A model generated the notes under the pieces. That model was not told where the DNA came from. It ran no database searches and was given only the letters and a program-made list of their open reading frames with translations. Positions 52,279 to 62,213 of a stretch of DNA of 64,000 bases are shown here, in pieces (the first letter of the stretch is position 1; each line of letters opens with the position of its first letter). The translations under genes and the position numbers were made by a program. This DNA comes from Wolinella succinogenes DSM 1740 (GTDB lineage Bacteria; Campylobacterota; Campylobacteria; Campylobacterales; Helicobacteraceae), in NCBI RefSeq assembly GCF_000196135.1, contig NC_005090.1:186001-250000 (forward strand), in the 5' to 3' direction.

Positions 52279-54426
52279 TTGGAATTTTTTTCTAGAGTCT
52301 CAAAGATCAGCTCCACCGCCAAGGCCAAAGAGCTTCTCTTTTCGCTCATTGAGGTCACTCCCCCTGTTCAAAGGGCGATTGATTTTGCCATAGAGGCTCA
52401 CGAGGGGCAGAAGCGAAAGAGTGGCGATCCTTATGTGGTTCACCCTCTTTTGGTCTCCTGCATCGTTGCCTACTATGGGGGTGATGAGGCGATGATTTGT
52501 GCCTCATTGCTCCATGATGTGGTTGAGGATACCAACTTTAGCACCGAGGATGTGAGCCGTATTTTTGGTGAAGATGTTGCCTCGCTCGTGGATGGACTCA
52601 CTAAGATAGTTGAGATTCGAGAGGAGGAGCTTCCTCCTGCGGCCTCCAACCAAAAACTAGTCGCTGCGGCTCTTAGCTTCCGCAAGATGCTAATTGCCTC
52701 CATCAAGGATATTCGAGCCTTAGTGATCAAGCTCTGCGATCGCCTCCATAACATGCTCACGCTTGATGCACTTCCCGAAAAAAAGCGCATCCGAATCTCC
52801 GAAGAGACGCTCGTGGTCTACGCTCCCATCGCGCACCGTTTGGGAATTTCCTCCATGAAAAACGAGCTAGAGGATCGGAGCTTCAACTACATCTTCCCCG
52901 AAGAGTACAAAAAGATTGATGACTACTTCCACCAGAATCGTCAAGCCATTCAGCTCAAACTTCACACTTTTATCGATAAAGTCAAACATCTGCTCATGAG
53001 CAAAGGGATGCCTGATAGCGACTTTGTCATCACTAGTCGTATCAAGCGCCACTACTCTATCTACTTAAAGATGCAACGCAAGGGAATCTCTATCGAAGAG
53101 GTTTTGGATCTTTTGGCGATTCGTATCATTGTGAAAGAGCCTTTGGATTGCTACAAGGCGCTGGGGATTTTGCACCTAGAGTTCAAGCCTATCGTCTCTC
53201 GATTCAAGGATTATGTCGCCCTGCCCAAAGAGAATGGTTATCAGACGATTCACACCACGCTCTTTGATGATTCCTCGATTTTTGAGGTGCAGGTTCGCAC
53301 CGAAGACATGCACAAGAGCGCTGAATATGGCGTGGCAGCGCACTGGAAATACAAAACAGGAGGAATCACTCCTTCACTAGGTTGGCTGAGTGATCTGCAG
53401 TTCCAAAACAACACCATTGAAGAGTTCTATGAGCTGGTGAAAAATGATCTCTATCGCGAAGATATCACCGTCTTTTCTCCTGATGGGGACACCTACACAC
53501 TCCCCTCAGGTGCGGTAGCGCTTGACTTTGCCTATGCGGTGCACACCGAGGTGGGGAATTGCGCCAAAGAGGCCTATGTCAACAATCAAAAAGTCTCCCT
53601 TCTAACCGTGCTCAAAAGTGGTGACATTGTGCGAATCATCACCTCCAAGGAGCCTATTGTGCGCGCCTCTTGGGTGGATGCCGTGAAGACCTCAAGGGCC
53701 AAGAATCAGATTCGTGTCAATTGCGCCATCAAGCTCAAAGAGATCGAAAAACGGAGCGCGATTAACATTGTTGCCACAATTTTTGGCAAGCTTCCCGAAG
53801 AGATCGCGGCGTTCGTCTCCAACACTCATCTAGAGAGCTCTATTCACAAGGCGTGCAAAGACCTAAGCTACCTCAAAGAGATCAAGAATCGTATCAACAA
53901 CAGCATTCGAAAAGATGCAAGCCTTTTAACTCGAATCAAGATCAAGATTCTCAAACTCAAAGAGTTTATCTTTGACAATCTTGTTATCCATTCCAACTAC
54001 AATATCAACGAAGCGCTCTTTGACTACTGTTGTCATCCCAAGTATGGAGATGAGATTGTGGCACTCAAAAGCGGCTCTAAGGCGTTTGTCCATCACAAGC
54101 TCTGCGATCGTGCCTATGGCGAGATCGAGAAGGGAGCCAAGATGCTCTATGTGGAGTGGGTCAAGGACAAAATGGCCTCCTACAAGGTGATTGTGGCGCT
54201 AGAGAATCAAAAAGGGGTTTTAGCCAACTTTTTGCAGTTTTTGGCTAAAAACGACATCAATGTGCTGGGTGTCGATTTGGGAAGCCAGAAAAACAGCTAC
54301 GCCTCCCATTGCGAGGTGCAGATCGAGAGCCACATCAAAGACGCCAAGCTTCTGCGTAATATCTTGGCGCAACGCTTTAGAATCATTGACCTTTACAGTC
54401 AAAAAGATGCTTATGGAAGCAACTAG
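52279..54426 (+). CDS. spoT: Bifunctional (p)ppGpp synthetase/hydrolase
   Basis: 715 residues. The HD hydrolase domain ([27 protein letters not shown]) comes first. The RelA/SpoT synthetase domain ([36 protein letters not shown]) follows, then TGS ([29 protein letters not shown]) and a C-terminal ACT domain. Both catalytic halves look intact, so it is probably the only long Rel-type enzyme in the organism. Start is TTG, with a purine-rich site 8 bases before it. Together with rpoZ it forms the stringent-response pair. Confidence 0.97.
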   Translation: MEFFSRVSKISSTAKAKELLFSLIEVTPPVQRAIDFAIEAHEGQKRKSGDPYVVHPLLVSCIVAYYGGDEAMICASLLHDVVEDTNFSTEDVSRIFGEDVASLVDGLTKIVEIREEELPPAASNQKLVAAALSFRKMLIASIKDIRALVIKLCDRLHNMLTLDALPEKKRIRISEETLVVYAPIAHRLGISSMKNELEDRSFNYIFPEEYKKIDDYFHQNRQAIQLKLHTFIDKVKHLLMSKGMPDSDFVITSRIKRHYSIYLKMQRKGISIEEVLDLLAIRIIVKEPLDCYKALGILHLEFKPIVSRFKDYVALPKENGYQTIHTTLFDDSSIFEVQVRTEDMHKSAEYGVAAHWKYKTGGITPSLGWLSDLQFQNNTIEEFYELVKNDLYREDITVFSPDGDTYTLPSGAVALDFAYAVHTEVGNCAKEAYVNNQKVSLLTVLKSGDIVRIITSKEPIVRASWVDAVKTSRAKNQIRVNCAIKLKEIEKRSAINIVATIFGKLPEEIAAFVSNTHLESSIHKACKDLSYLKEIKNRINNSIRKDASLLTRIKIKILKLKEFIFDNLVIHSNYNINEALFDYCCHPKYGDEIVALKSGSKAFVHHKLCDRAYGEIEKGAKMLYVEWVKDKMASYKVIVALENQKGVLANFLQFLAKNDINVLGVDLGSQKNSYASHCEVQIESHIKDAKLLRNILAQRFRIIDLYSQKDAYGSN

Positions 54427-54442
54427 GAAAGGAGAGCCATTC

Positions 54443-55663
54443 ATGCAAGAGGGCATAGAGGTAAGAGTGCAGGAGGCGATGCGAGAGATTGCTAGAGGAG
54501 TGAATGAGATCATTGGAATTGAATACATTCAAAGCCTTGTTGAGCGCTACTATAAGAGCGGCGAGACCTTCTCTATCAAGGCGGGATTTGACCCCACGGC
54601 TCCTGACCTTCACCTAGGGCATACGGTGCTCATCCAAAAGATGGCGACTTTTCAAAAGCATGGAGCGATTGTCACTTTTCTCATTGGTGACTACACCGCG
54701 ATGATCGGCGATCCTACGGGCAAGAGCGAGACGCGAAAGCCGCTCACGCGAGAGCAGGTGCTTCAAAATGCCCAGAGCTATCAGGATCAGGTTTTTAAGA
54801 TTCTTGATCCTCAAAAGACCGTGATTCGCTTTAACTCAGAGTGGCTAGAGAAGCTTGGAACAGCAGGAATGATTGAGCTCACCGCGAAATTTTCTGTGGC
54901 CAGAATGTTGGAGCGCGATGATTTTGAGAAGCGCTACAAGAGCCAGACTCCCATTAGCCTCGTGGAATTTATCTATCCGCTTTTGCAGGGGTATGATAGC
55001 GTGGCGCTCGAATCGGATGTAGAGTTTGGGGGGACGGATCAGAAGTTCAACCTTCTTATGGGGCGCCATCTTCAGAGAAGTTATGGACTCAAAAAAGAGC
55101 AGTCGGTTCTCATGGTGCCTATCCTGGAGGGACTAGATGGCGTGCAGAAGATGAGCAAGAGCCTTGGTAACTATATCGGGGTGACCGAAGAGCCCAACAC
55201 GATGTATGCCAAGGTGCTCAGTGTCTCAGATGAGTTGATGTGGAGATATTATGAGCTTTTGAGCGCCAAAAGCCTTGATGAGATCCATAAACTCCAAGAA
55301 GATGTAAAGAGCGGTAACTACCACCCCAAAAAAGCCAAAGAAGATTTGGCACTAGAGATCACAACAAGGTATCATTCAGAACAAGACGCCCTCCAAGCCA
55401 AAGAGGAGTTTGATAAGGTTTTTGCTCGGGATGAGATTCCTAGTGAGATGCCTGAACTGGGTGTCACGGGGGAGATTTGGATCTGCAAAGCGATGGTGGA
55501 GGGGGGAATTTCCCCTTCGACCTCGCAGGCTAGACGCGATATTCAAGCGGGATCAGTCAAGATCAATCAAACCAAAGTGGAGGATATCAACCAGCAATTA
55601 GGCCATGGGGAGCACATCATTCAGGTGGGCAAGCGGAAATTTTTGAGACTGATTGTCAAATAA
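54443..55663 (+). CDS. tyrS: Tyrosyl-tRNA synthetase
   Basis: 406 residues. Class I synthetase: HIGH-type [38 protein letters not shown] in [10 protein letters not shown], and an S4 RNA-binding domain at the end ([19 protein letters not shown]). ATG 54443 has AAAGGAG 9 bases upstream; a longer frame running back to 54260 merely overlaps spoT. It is the TyrRS-2 (TyrZ-like) form with KMSKS rather than KFGKS. Confidence 0.97.
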   Translation: MQEGIEVRVQEAMREIARGVNEIIGIEYIQSLVERYYKSGETFSIKAGFDPTAPDLHLGHTVLIQKMATFQKHGAIVTFLIGDYTAMIGDPTGKSETRKPLTREQVLQNAQSYQDQVFKILDPQKTVIRFNSEWLEKLGTAGMIELTAKFSVARMLERDDFEKRYKSQTPISLVEFIYPLLQGYDSVALESDVEFGGTDQKFNLLMGRHLQRSYGLKKEQSVLMVPILEGLDGVQKMSKSLGNYIGVTEEPNTMYAKVLSVSDELMWRYYELLSAKSLDEIHKLQEDVKSGNYHPKKAKEDLALEITTRYHSEQDALQAKEEFDKVFARDEIPSEMPELGVTGEIWICKAMVEGGISPSTSQARRDIQAGSVKINQTKVEDINQQLGHGEHIIQVGKRKFLRLIVK

Positions 55664-55672
55664 CGGAGGAAC

Positions 55673-56773
55673 ATGAAAGAGCGCCACACGACACTACCCT
55701 CACTCAAGATCGGAAAATACACGATTCCATTCCCTATTGTCCAAGGGGGCATGGGTGTGGGAATTAGCTGGGATAATCTCGCGGGAAATGTCTCTAAAGA
55801 GGGGGGACTGGGAATCGTAAGCACCGTGGGAACGGGGTATTATCGCGCTTTTGAATTTGTAGAGAAGCTGGTGGCTTCAAGACCGCTTGAGGTAGCGAAC
55901 TTCTACTCCAAGCAAGCCCTTCATGAGATATTCAGGAAGGCTAGAGAAATTTGTGGAAATGCCCCCTTGGCGGCCAATGTCCTTTATGCGATCAATGATT
56001 ATGGCCGCGTGGTGAGGGATGCGTGCGAAGCGGGAGCCAATATGATCGTCACGGGCGCGGGGCTTCCCACGAATATGCCAGAATTCACCTCTAATTTTCC
56101 CGATGTCGCGCTTGTGCCTATCGTCTCCTCGGCCAAAGCGCTTCGGATTCTCTGTAAGCGTTGGGAGGGGAGATACAAGCGAATGCCTGATGCCGTGGTG
56201 GTGGAGGGGCCCTTGAGTGGAGGGCACCAAGGAGTCCCCTATGAGGATTGTTTTAAGCCAGAATATCAGCTAGAGCGCGTCTTGCCTGAGGTGGTTGAAG
56301 AGGCAAAGAATTGGGGCAGCATGCCACTTTTGGCCGCAGGGGGAATTTGGGATCGAAAAGATATCGATCGATTCATGGCGCTTGGAGCCGCTGGAGTGCA
56401 GATGGGGACGCGATTCCTTGGGACGCACGAGTGCGATGCGAAACGCTATCCTGAATTGATGCTCAAAGTCAGGGAAGAGGATATTAAACTCGTCAAATCC
56501 CCCGTGGGCTATCCCGCTAGAGCGGTCATGACAGGAATCATGGATCGCCTGCAAGAGGGCAATGCCCCCAAGGTGCGCTGCATCAGCAACTGTGTCGCTC
56601 CATGCAAAAGGGGGGAAGAGGCGAAAGCCGTGGGCTACTGTATCGCTGATCGCCTAGGCGATGGTTATCTTGGGAGTGCCCAGGAGGGGCTCTATTTTAC
56701 GGGCTCCAATGGTTATAAGATTGATAAGATCGTCAGCGTGAAAGAACTCATGGATGAATTGGTGCAGGGCTAA
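55673..56773 (+). CDS. FMN-dependent nitronate monooxygenase family protein
   Basis: 366 residues. TIM-barrel flavoprotein of the nitronate monooxygenase (2-nitropropane dioxygenase) family: PIVQGGMGVGISWDNLAGNVSKEGGLG at the start, MIVTGAGLPTNM, VEGPLSGGHQG, and LLAAGGIWDRKDIDRFMALGAAGVQMGTRFLGTHE at the phosphate site. A C-terminal insert has several Cys (RCISNCVAPCKRGEEAKAVGYC), a feature of a bacterial subgroup. The true substrate is unknown; enoyl reductase FabK is a related alternative, but the Cys insert argues against it. Confidence 0.85.
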   Translation: MKERHTTLPSLKIGKYTIPFPIVQGGMGVGISWDNLAGNVSKEGGLGIVSTVGTGYYRAFEFVEKLVASRPLEVANFYSKQALHEIFRKAREICGNAPLAANVLYAINDYGRVVRDACEAGANMIVTGAGLPTNMPEFTSNFPDVALVPIVSSAKALRILCKRWEGRYKRMPDAVVVEGPLSGGHQGVPYEDCFKPEYQLERVLPEVVEEAKNWGSMPLLAAGGIWDRKDIDRFMALGAAGVQMGTRFLGTHECDAKRYPELMLKVREEDIKLVKSPVGYPARAVMTGIMDRLQEGNAPKVRCISNCVAPCKRGEEAKAVGYCIADRLGDGYLGSAQEGLYFTGSNGYKIDKIVSVKELMDELVQG

Positions 56774-57947
56774 AATTTTTCGGCTTCTTCTGGGGGGGCT
56801 CCTCTTTTTGGGGTCGTCCCTCTTGGCAGAAGTGCCCAAGATTATCGATCTCTCTACCCCGAGCGCAAGCCATCTCAAAATTCGCTTTGACCGTCCCATC
56901 GCCTCCAGTCTCTTTAGGAATTTTCAGATCAACGACAAGAACGGATTTCGAGATGTCTATGATGCTTCGGCGATTCTAGGGGTGGGAATTCCCAAGAATC
57001 TCTCTTTGGGCGAAGGGGTGAAGCTACGAATCGCCCAGAATGAAGCGACCAAGGTGAGAATTGTGCTCGATTCTCCAAGTGAGATTAAAAGCCAATTGCG
57101 AATCGAGGGGGATGAGGCGCTCATCTCCTTGGAGGGGGCAGGTTCTAATATTAGCGTGCTTTCCCTCTTTGAGGGAATCACCTCTGAAACCAAAACTCCT
57201 AGCGCAGCGTCCGCAAACTCTCCAAAACCGACCGCTACGAGCACAAAGAGACCCTCCATTCAAGGAGCAGGCAAACGAATCGTCCTAGATCCTGGTCATG
57301 GAGGCAAGGATTGTGGGGCGCAAGGGGTGGATGGGGTATGCGAGAAAGAGGTGGTGCTAAGTGTCGCCAAATATCTCTCTCAAGAGCTAACCACACGCGG
57401 CTACAAGGTCTTTATGACGCGCTCCAAAGATGTTTTTATCAACCTAAGGGATCGAACCAAATTTGCCAATGACAAGGAAGCCGATCTCTTCATCTCGATT
57501 CACGCGAACGCTGTTCCCAAGGATAAAGCCTCTAAAATGCATGGGATTGAGACCTATTTCCTCTCCAATGCTCGAAGTGAGCGGGCGAAAAATGTCGCTG
57601 CCCTTGAGAACAAAGATGATATTGAGACGATGAACTACTTCTCCAAGCAATCTTTCCTCAACACGATCAACTCCCAGCGCATGATCGCCTCCAATAAGTT
57701 GGCGATTGACATACAGTTTGGGATGTTGCGTCAAGCGCGGGAGAAGTTTGAGGGGATCACTGATGGTGGAGTGCGTGAGGGGCCTTTTTGGGTCTTGGCA
57801 GGCGCACTCATGCCCTCTGTTTTGCTAGAGCTTGGCTACATCACCCATCCCACTGAGGGCAAGAGGCTTGCTCAAAGCAGCTATCAAAAGCTTCTCGCCC
57901 AAGGAATCGCTGATGGAGTTGATGGCTATTTTGAGAAAAATTTTTAA
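56754..57947 (+). CDS. amiA: N-acetylmuramoyl-L-alanine amidase (AMIN plus Amidase_3)
   Basis: 397 residues. A signal peptide (about 1-25), an AMIN-type beta domain (about 30-130) for cell-wall targeting, a Ser/Thr/Pro linker, then Amidase_3. Zinc ligands are seen as DPGHGG (His182), a Glu in GVCEKEVVLSVA (near 197) and ISIHAN (His250); the catalytic Glu is in VLLELGYITHP. It splits daughter cells by cutting peptide from glycan. The start overlaps the oxygenase by 20 bases. Confidence 0.95.
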   Translation: MNWCRAKIFRLLLGGLLFLGSSLLAEVPKIIDLSTPSASHLKIRFDRPIASSLFRNFQINDKNGFRDVYDASAILGVGIPKNLSLGEGVKLRIAQNEATKVRIVLDSPSEIKSQLRIEGDEALISLEGAGSNISVLSLFEGITSETKTPSAASANSPKPTATSTKRPSIQGAGKRIVLDPGHGGKDCGAQGVDGVCEKEVVLSVAKYLSQELTTRGYKVFMTRSKDVFINLRDRTKFANDKEADLFISIHANAVPKDKASKMHGIETYFLSNARSERAKNVAALENKDDIETMNYFSKQSFLNTINSQRMIASNKLAIDIQFGMLRQAREKFEGITDGGVREGPFWVLAGALMPSVLLELGYITHPTEGKRLAQSSYQKLLAQGIADGVDGYFEKNF

Positions 57948-57962
57948 CCCCAAGGAGCGTGC

Positions 57963-58814
57963 GTGGAGCGAGTTGAGACCACTGAAGTCCTTTTTTCTTC
58001 CCTCTTTTTTCTGTTGGCGATTTTCACGCTGCTCGTGGTGGGGCTCTCCCAATACGCTAAAAACTTCTCCCAGCTCTTTGCGCTTGTGGCTAAAGAGCGG
58101 GGGCTTTATGCGGTTTTACTCAATCTTTTCATGACGGTGGGATTCTTCTCTACCCTCTTTTTTCTCTTCCGTCCTAGGGCTCGCCCTCGCCTCTCTTTGC
58201 GATATAAAATCTCAATGACGGGGATGCTATTTCTCTTTTTTGGGACGCTTCTTCTTGGGCTTAGCGTCAAGATGGGAAATGGCTCTATTGAACGAGAGAG
58301 TGTCGCGGGAATCATGGATTGGCTCTACTACATAAGGCAGTCGCTGGCGAGATGGTTTGGCTCCTATTGGGGAGAGAGAGCCTTGGATTGGCTCTTTTTC
58401 TTTTCGTTTGTCTTTTTGCCTCTACTCATCTGGATCAATGAGATGGAATTTGATCGAAACGACCTTTTGGGACACTATTTTCACTCGCTACGCCCCTCGA
58501 TCAATCTCTCGATTGGCACCCTCTTTGGGATGAGCATTCAGCCTCTTTTTAAAGAGAGCTGGTGGGAGTATAACGAACTAGCCCTTTTGGGCTTGGGTTT
58601 GGTGCTTTTAGCGATTCTTTTCTACAAGAAGCGCCACTACTTTGGCTTTTATGAGATATTCAATATGGTGCTCTTAGGCATGGCACTACTTCTTATGGCG
58701 CTAGCACACCCTCTTTTTGAGGGCTACATTGACTATTACGAGGCCAAAAAGGCTTTTTATGGCTTGGTGCTTTTGGGGTGGTCGGCGCGATGGATGGATC
58801 GCATCACGCGCTAG
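57963..58814 (+). CDS. Polytopic membrane protein of unknown function
   Basis: 283 residues with seven or so membrane helices (for example LFFLLAIFTLLVVGLSQ, LNLFMTVGFFSTLFFLF, MTGMLFLFFGTLLLGL, LFFFSFVFLPLLIWI, LGLGLVLLAILF, YGLVLLGWSARW). GTG start with AAGGAG 6 bases upstream, 15 bases after amiA, so it is probably co-transcribed with amiA. No signature of a known transporter or enzyme. The charged stretch ESWWEYNELALL between helices is notable. Family not recognised. Confidence 0.78.
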   Translation: MERVETTEVLFSSLFFLLAIFTLLVVGLSQYAKNFSQLFALVAKERGLYAVLLNLFMTVGFFSTLFFLFRPRARPRLSLRYKISMTGMLFLFFGTLLLGLSVKMGNGSIERESVAGIMDWLYYIRQSLARWFGSYWGERALDWLFFFSFVFLPLLIWINEMEFDRNDLLGHYFHSLRPSINLSIGTLFGMSIQPLFKESWWEYNELALLGLGLVLLAILFYKKRHYFGFYEIFNMVLLGMALLLMALAHPLFEGYIDYYEAKKAFYGLVLLGWSARWMDRITR

Positions 58815-58822
58815 AGTGATTC

Positions 58823-59497
58823 CTAGAATCTTTGGGGAGCCTTGATTCTCTTTTCGTCCAGCTTCCGATAAAACTTCTTCATCCCCTTTTGTGCTTTTGT
58901 ATCTATTTTGTAAGAGATGTGACGAAGATAGGCAAGAATCGCCTCGGCCTTGATCGCACTCTTTTTCTCGTATTGGGCGAGGATATAGCGCGGGATGAAA
59001 ATTTTTTGCTGGATGAAGCGACGAGCGATTTTTGTGTAGAAAGCGCCATGGCGGTTGTAGCAAAACTTGGCAAAGACAAAGGGGAGATGGTGTCGCTTCA
59101 CCCACAGTTCACCCATATCGACGCACTCATGGGGGTGGGCAAGAAAGTAGTGGAGGGCTCTATCCCCGATGAGTACTTGCCCTTGAAGGGAGAGGACTTC
59201 AAGGAGGGCGTTGCTGGTGGCGGACTGATAGTCACTCCCCTCTTTGGAGGGAATCGCGATGACACTTAGAACGCGTTTTCTAGCGATGATTCCGACATTG
59301 GGGCAGGGCTTGGAGCGACCCGCGATGCTAGAGATAAATCCCGCGTCAATGCGCCGATGGAGAAACTCTTGGTTGAGTTTGGCGGGATAGCTCTTTTTGA
59401 GCTCAATGAATTTTTTAAAATGGGCGGGAGTGGGGTAGCGCTTGATGAAGACATGAAAGGGAAGAAGATTAATATAGTCGATTTTGCCAAATTTCAT
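58823..59497 (-). CDS. mqnA: Chorismate dehydratase MqnA (futalosine pathway)
   Basis: 224 residues. MKFGKIDYINLLPFHVFIKRY is the typical MqnA/MqnD start (the 'xxYLNxxPf' type), and RIDAGFISSIAG matches the substrate pocket. It dehydrates chorismate to 3-enolpyruvylbenzoate, the first step of the alternative menaquinone route used by Campylobacterota, whose respiration depends on menaquinone. AAAGGAA precedes ATG 59497, and the ATG overlaps the upstream gene as ATGA. MqnD also has the same fold, but MqnA is more likely on length and start. Confidence 0.85.
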   Translation of the reverse strand: MKFGKIDYINLLPFHVFIKRYPTPAHFKKFIELKKSYPAKLNQEFLHRRIDAGFISSIAGRSKPCPNVGIIARKRVLSVIAIPSKEGSDYQSATSNALLEVLSLQGQVLIGDRALHYFLAHPHECVDMGELWVKRHHLPFVFAKFCYNRHGAFYTKIARRFIQQKIFIPRYILAQYEKKSAIKAEAILAYLRHISYKIDTKAQKGMKKFYRKLDEKRIKAPQRF

Positions 59498-60174
59498 GAG
59501 AGATTCCTTTGTGCTTGGAGTGGATAGGCAAGGGAGTAGTTCCCTTGATGGGGAAATAGCAGGGGCTCGCCCAGTGAGGCAAGCCAAGAGGAGAGAGGGG
59601 TGAGGGAGTTGGACTCTAGATTGGCAACGAGGATGATTCCTGTATGAGGATCAAGAGAAATCTCCCCAAGGAGCGTGCTCCACTCTAAAAGCCGCGAGGG
59701 AGCATAGAAAAGTTCTAAGAGCGAGGGAGTTTTCCCTTTGAAGTGGTAACTAAGAAGGGGCAGGTGCACTTCGCTTTTGGGGGTGGGGGTCTCTAGAGGC
59801 AAGAGAGGCAGGGTGCGAAGCGCTTCAGGAAGGCCAGAGTGCTTTAGCGCAGGGAGCTCTCTAGAGAGCAAGGCATAAGAATCGACCTCGCAACGCCATC
59901 CCCATCTCTCCTCTTCTCCCTCCCAGGGAGAGAGGAGGAGAAGGCGCTCTATGAGGGGATTGGCGCCAAGTAGACGATGGGCAAAAAAGGAGACCCATCC
60001 CATCTCCTCATAGGAACCATAAGGGACGATGATCACTTGCGCTCTTTTCTCTAATAAAGAGGGCTCAAGGATATTCTCTTTTAAAAAGGTCTCAAATTTC
60101 CCCAGTAATAGGCGCATTTGAGCGCAAGTGGCGGGATAGAGATCTCCAGCAAACGCTAGAGTTTTGATTCTCAT
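59494..60174 (-). CDS. Degenerate MEMO-like (AmmeMemoRadiSam B) family protein
   Basis: 226 residues. AFAGDLYPATCAQMRLLLGKF resembles the 'AGxFYP' start of the MEMO family, and VIIVPYGSYEEMGWVSFFAHRLL has the place of the usual PHAGYxxSG motif but lacks its metal-binding His. Later MEMO His/Cys residues also appear absent. The protein is translationally coupled (ATGA) to mqnA. GGAG lies 5 bases before ATG 60174. The assignment is tentative; if right, it is a non-metal variant with an unknown job beside menaquinone synthesis. Confidence 0.45.
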   Translation of the reverse strand: MRIKTLAFAGDLYPATCAQMRLLLGKFETFLKENILEPSLLEKRAQVIIVPYGSYEEMGWVSFFAHRLLGANPLIERLLLLSPWEGEEERWGWRCEVDSYALLSRELPALKHSGLPEALRTLPLLPLETPTPKSEVHLPLLSYHFKGKTPSLLELFYAPSRLLEWSTLLGEISLDPHTGIILVANLESNSLTPLSSWLASLGEPLLFPHQGNYSLAYPLQAQRNLS

Positions 60175-60266
60175 GAAGGCTCCAACTCTCCTAAATTCAG
60201 CCGTTATGATAGAGCGTTTGGCTATAATTTTTGATAAAACCTTGATCAATGCAGAATAGGAAGTCC

Positions 60267-62213
60267 ATGGCGTTAGTGAGCCTCCAAGAGATATCCAAAC
60301 AGTATGACTACTCCCCCATTTTGACGCAAGTCTCCCTTCATCTCAATCCAAATGAAAGAATCGCCATCGTGGGAAAAAATGGAAGCGGCAAAAGCACGCT
60401 CCTAAAAATCGTGGCAGGAGAGCTGGAGGTGGATGAAGGGGAGCGGCTCGCCTCCTTGGGAATAGAGATCAAGATGCTCCCGCAAAAACCCTTTTTTCCT
60501 GAGGGGATGAGGGTAAGAGAGGCGATTGAAGAGGAGCTCAAAGAGCTCAAAGAGGCTAAAAAAGAGTGGGACAGAATCAGCGAAGCCTTAGCGAAAGATT
60601 TTGAAAATAAGGAGCTTTTGGCCCGTCATAGCGAGCTTTCAAGCCTACTTGAGCATCATGGTGCATGGGATTTGGATGGAAAGCTAGAGCGGGTTTTGGT
60701 GGAGTTTGAACTCAAAGAGTTTGAGCATCGATTCGTCAATCTTCTAAGCGGAGGAGAGCAAAAGCGGGTCGCACTGGCAGGACTTCTGCTCCAAAAACCT
60801 GATCTACTTCTTTTGGATGAGCCAACCAACCATCTTGATGTGCAGATGGTGGAGTTTTTAGAAGAGCTTCTCACTAAAGAGAACTTCACGCTGCTTTTTA
60901 TCTCGCATGACCGCTATTTTATCGACCATATTGCCACTCGAACCATAGAGATCGAAGAGGGGCGTTTGCGCTCCTTTGAGGGAGGATATGGCGACTATCT
61001 ACGACAGAAGGAGGAGCTCCTTTTAGCGATGGCCAAGGGGCATGAGGTGCTTCTGAAGATATTAAAGAGTGAAGAGGAGTGGCTAAGGCGCGGGGTGAAA
61101 GCAAGGCTTAAGCGCAACGAGGGGCGCAAGCAGCGGGTGCTCGCCATGCGTGAGGAGGCAAAGAAGAATCCGGGCGTGATTCGCAAAATGAAGCTGGAGC
61201 TGGAGCGAGAGAAGAAACATTTTAATCGTCAAGAGGGAGTGAATCGTCGTAAGATGCTTTTTGAAGTGGAGAATCTTCGCCTAGAACTTGGGGGAAAAAC
61301 CCTCGTGGAGGGGTTTGGCACGAGGATTCTTCAAAAGGATAAGATCGCGATCGTGGGTAAAAACGGGAGCGGTAAAAGCACCCTCTTAAAGGCGCTTCTG
61401 GGTGAGTTAAAACCCAATGGTGGAGTGATCAAGCGCGGGGATTTGAGAATCGGTTACTTTGATCAACACCGCGTGATGTTGGATGATTCCAAAAATCTCA
61501 TCGAAACTTTTTGTCCTTTTGGAGGGGATAGGGTCGATGTGAAGGGCAAGAGCATCCATGTCTATGGCTATCTGAAGAATTTCCTTTTCCCCAAGGAGTT
61601 TTTGGACAAAAAGATTGGGGTGTTGAGCGGGGGCGAGAAGAATCGAGTCGCGCTAGCCCTTCTTTTCACCAAAGAGTATGACTGCCTGATCTTAGATGAG
61701 CCGACCAATGATTTGGATATTCCTACGATTAATATTTTAGAAGATTATCTGCTCAGCTTTGAAGGCGCACTCCTTTTTGTGAGCCATGATCGCTACTTTG
61801 TCGATAAGATCGCGCAGAAGATGTTGGTCTTTAAAGGGGATGGGGTGATTGAAGAGAGCCACCTCTCTTATAGTGAGTATCTTGAAATTGAGCGAGAGCT
61901 CAAAGAGTATGCTCAGCTTGAAGAGAGTAGCCAGAGGGTCGAATCATCCAAAGAATCATCCTCTAAAGTGACCAAGAAAGCCACGAAATTGAGCTACAAA
62001 GAGCAGCGACTCTTGGAGCTGTTGCCTAGTGAGATTGAGGCGCTAGAGGGGAAGATCAAAGAGATGGAAGAGAGGCTTTATCATCCAAATCAGTATGGAA
62101 TTACCGATCTGGCTGAGGTGGCGATGGAGTATGAGCGACTCAAGAGGGAGAGCGAAGAGAAGCTAGAGCTCTATGTGGAGCTCGAAGAAAAGAGAGAGGA
62201 GCTGGAGGGGTGA
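60267..62213 (+). CDS. uup: ABC-F family ATPase (Uup-like)
   Basis: 648 residues with two complete ABC domains and no membrane part. Walker A VGKNGSGKSTLLK occurs twice; signatures are LLSGGEQKRVALAG and VLSGGEKNRVALAL; Walker B LLLLDEPTNHLDVQ and CLILDEPTNDLDIP. A charged linker (about 250-330) separates them, and a coiled-coil C-terminal domain (about 560-648) fits Uup, which binds DNA or ribosomes. AGGAAG precedes ATG 60267. It is a soluble translation or replication-repair factor, not a transporter. Confidence 0.88.
   Translation: MALVSLQEISKQYDYSPILTQVSLHLNPNERIAIVGKNGSGKSTLLKIVAGELEVDEGERLASLGIEIKMLPQKPFFPEGMRVREAIEEELKELKEAKKEWDRISEALAKDFENKELLARHSELSSLLEHHGAWDLDGKLERVLVEFELKEFEHRFVNLLSGGEQKRVALAGLLLQKPDLLLLDEPTNHLDVQMVEFLEELLTKENFTLLFISHDRYFIDHIATRTIEIEEGRLRSFEGGYGDYLRQKEELLLAMAKGHEVLLKILKSEEEWLRRGVKARLKRNEGRKQRVLAMREEAKKNPGVIRKMKLELEREKKHFNRQEGVNRRKMLFEVENLRLELGGKTLVEGFGTRILQKDKIAIVGKNGSGKSTLLKALLGELKPNGGVIKRGDLRIGYFDQHRVMLDDSKNLIETFCPFGGDRVDVKGKSIHVYGYLKNFLFPKEFLDKKIGVLSGGEKNRVALALLFTKEYDCLILDEPTNDLDIPTINILEDYLLSFEGALLFVSHDRYFVDKIAQKMLVFKGDGVIEESHLSYSEYLEIERELKEYAQLEESSQRVESSKESSSKVTKKATKLSYKEQRLLELLPSEIEALEGKIKEMEERLYHPNQYGITDLAEVAMEYERLKRESEEKLELYVELEEKREELEG

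Noticed and set aside
58814-58830. GATTC-CTA-GAATC hairpin between convergent genes
   Set aside because: Five base pairs only; may just reflect the local abundance of GATTC.
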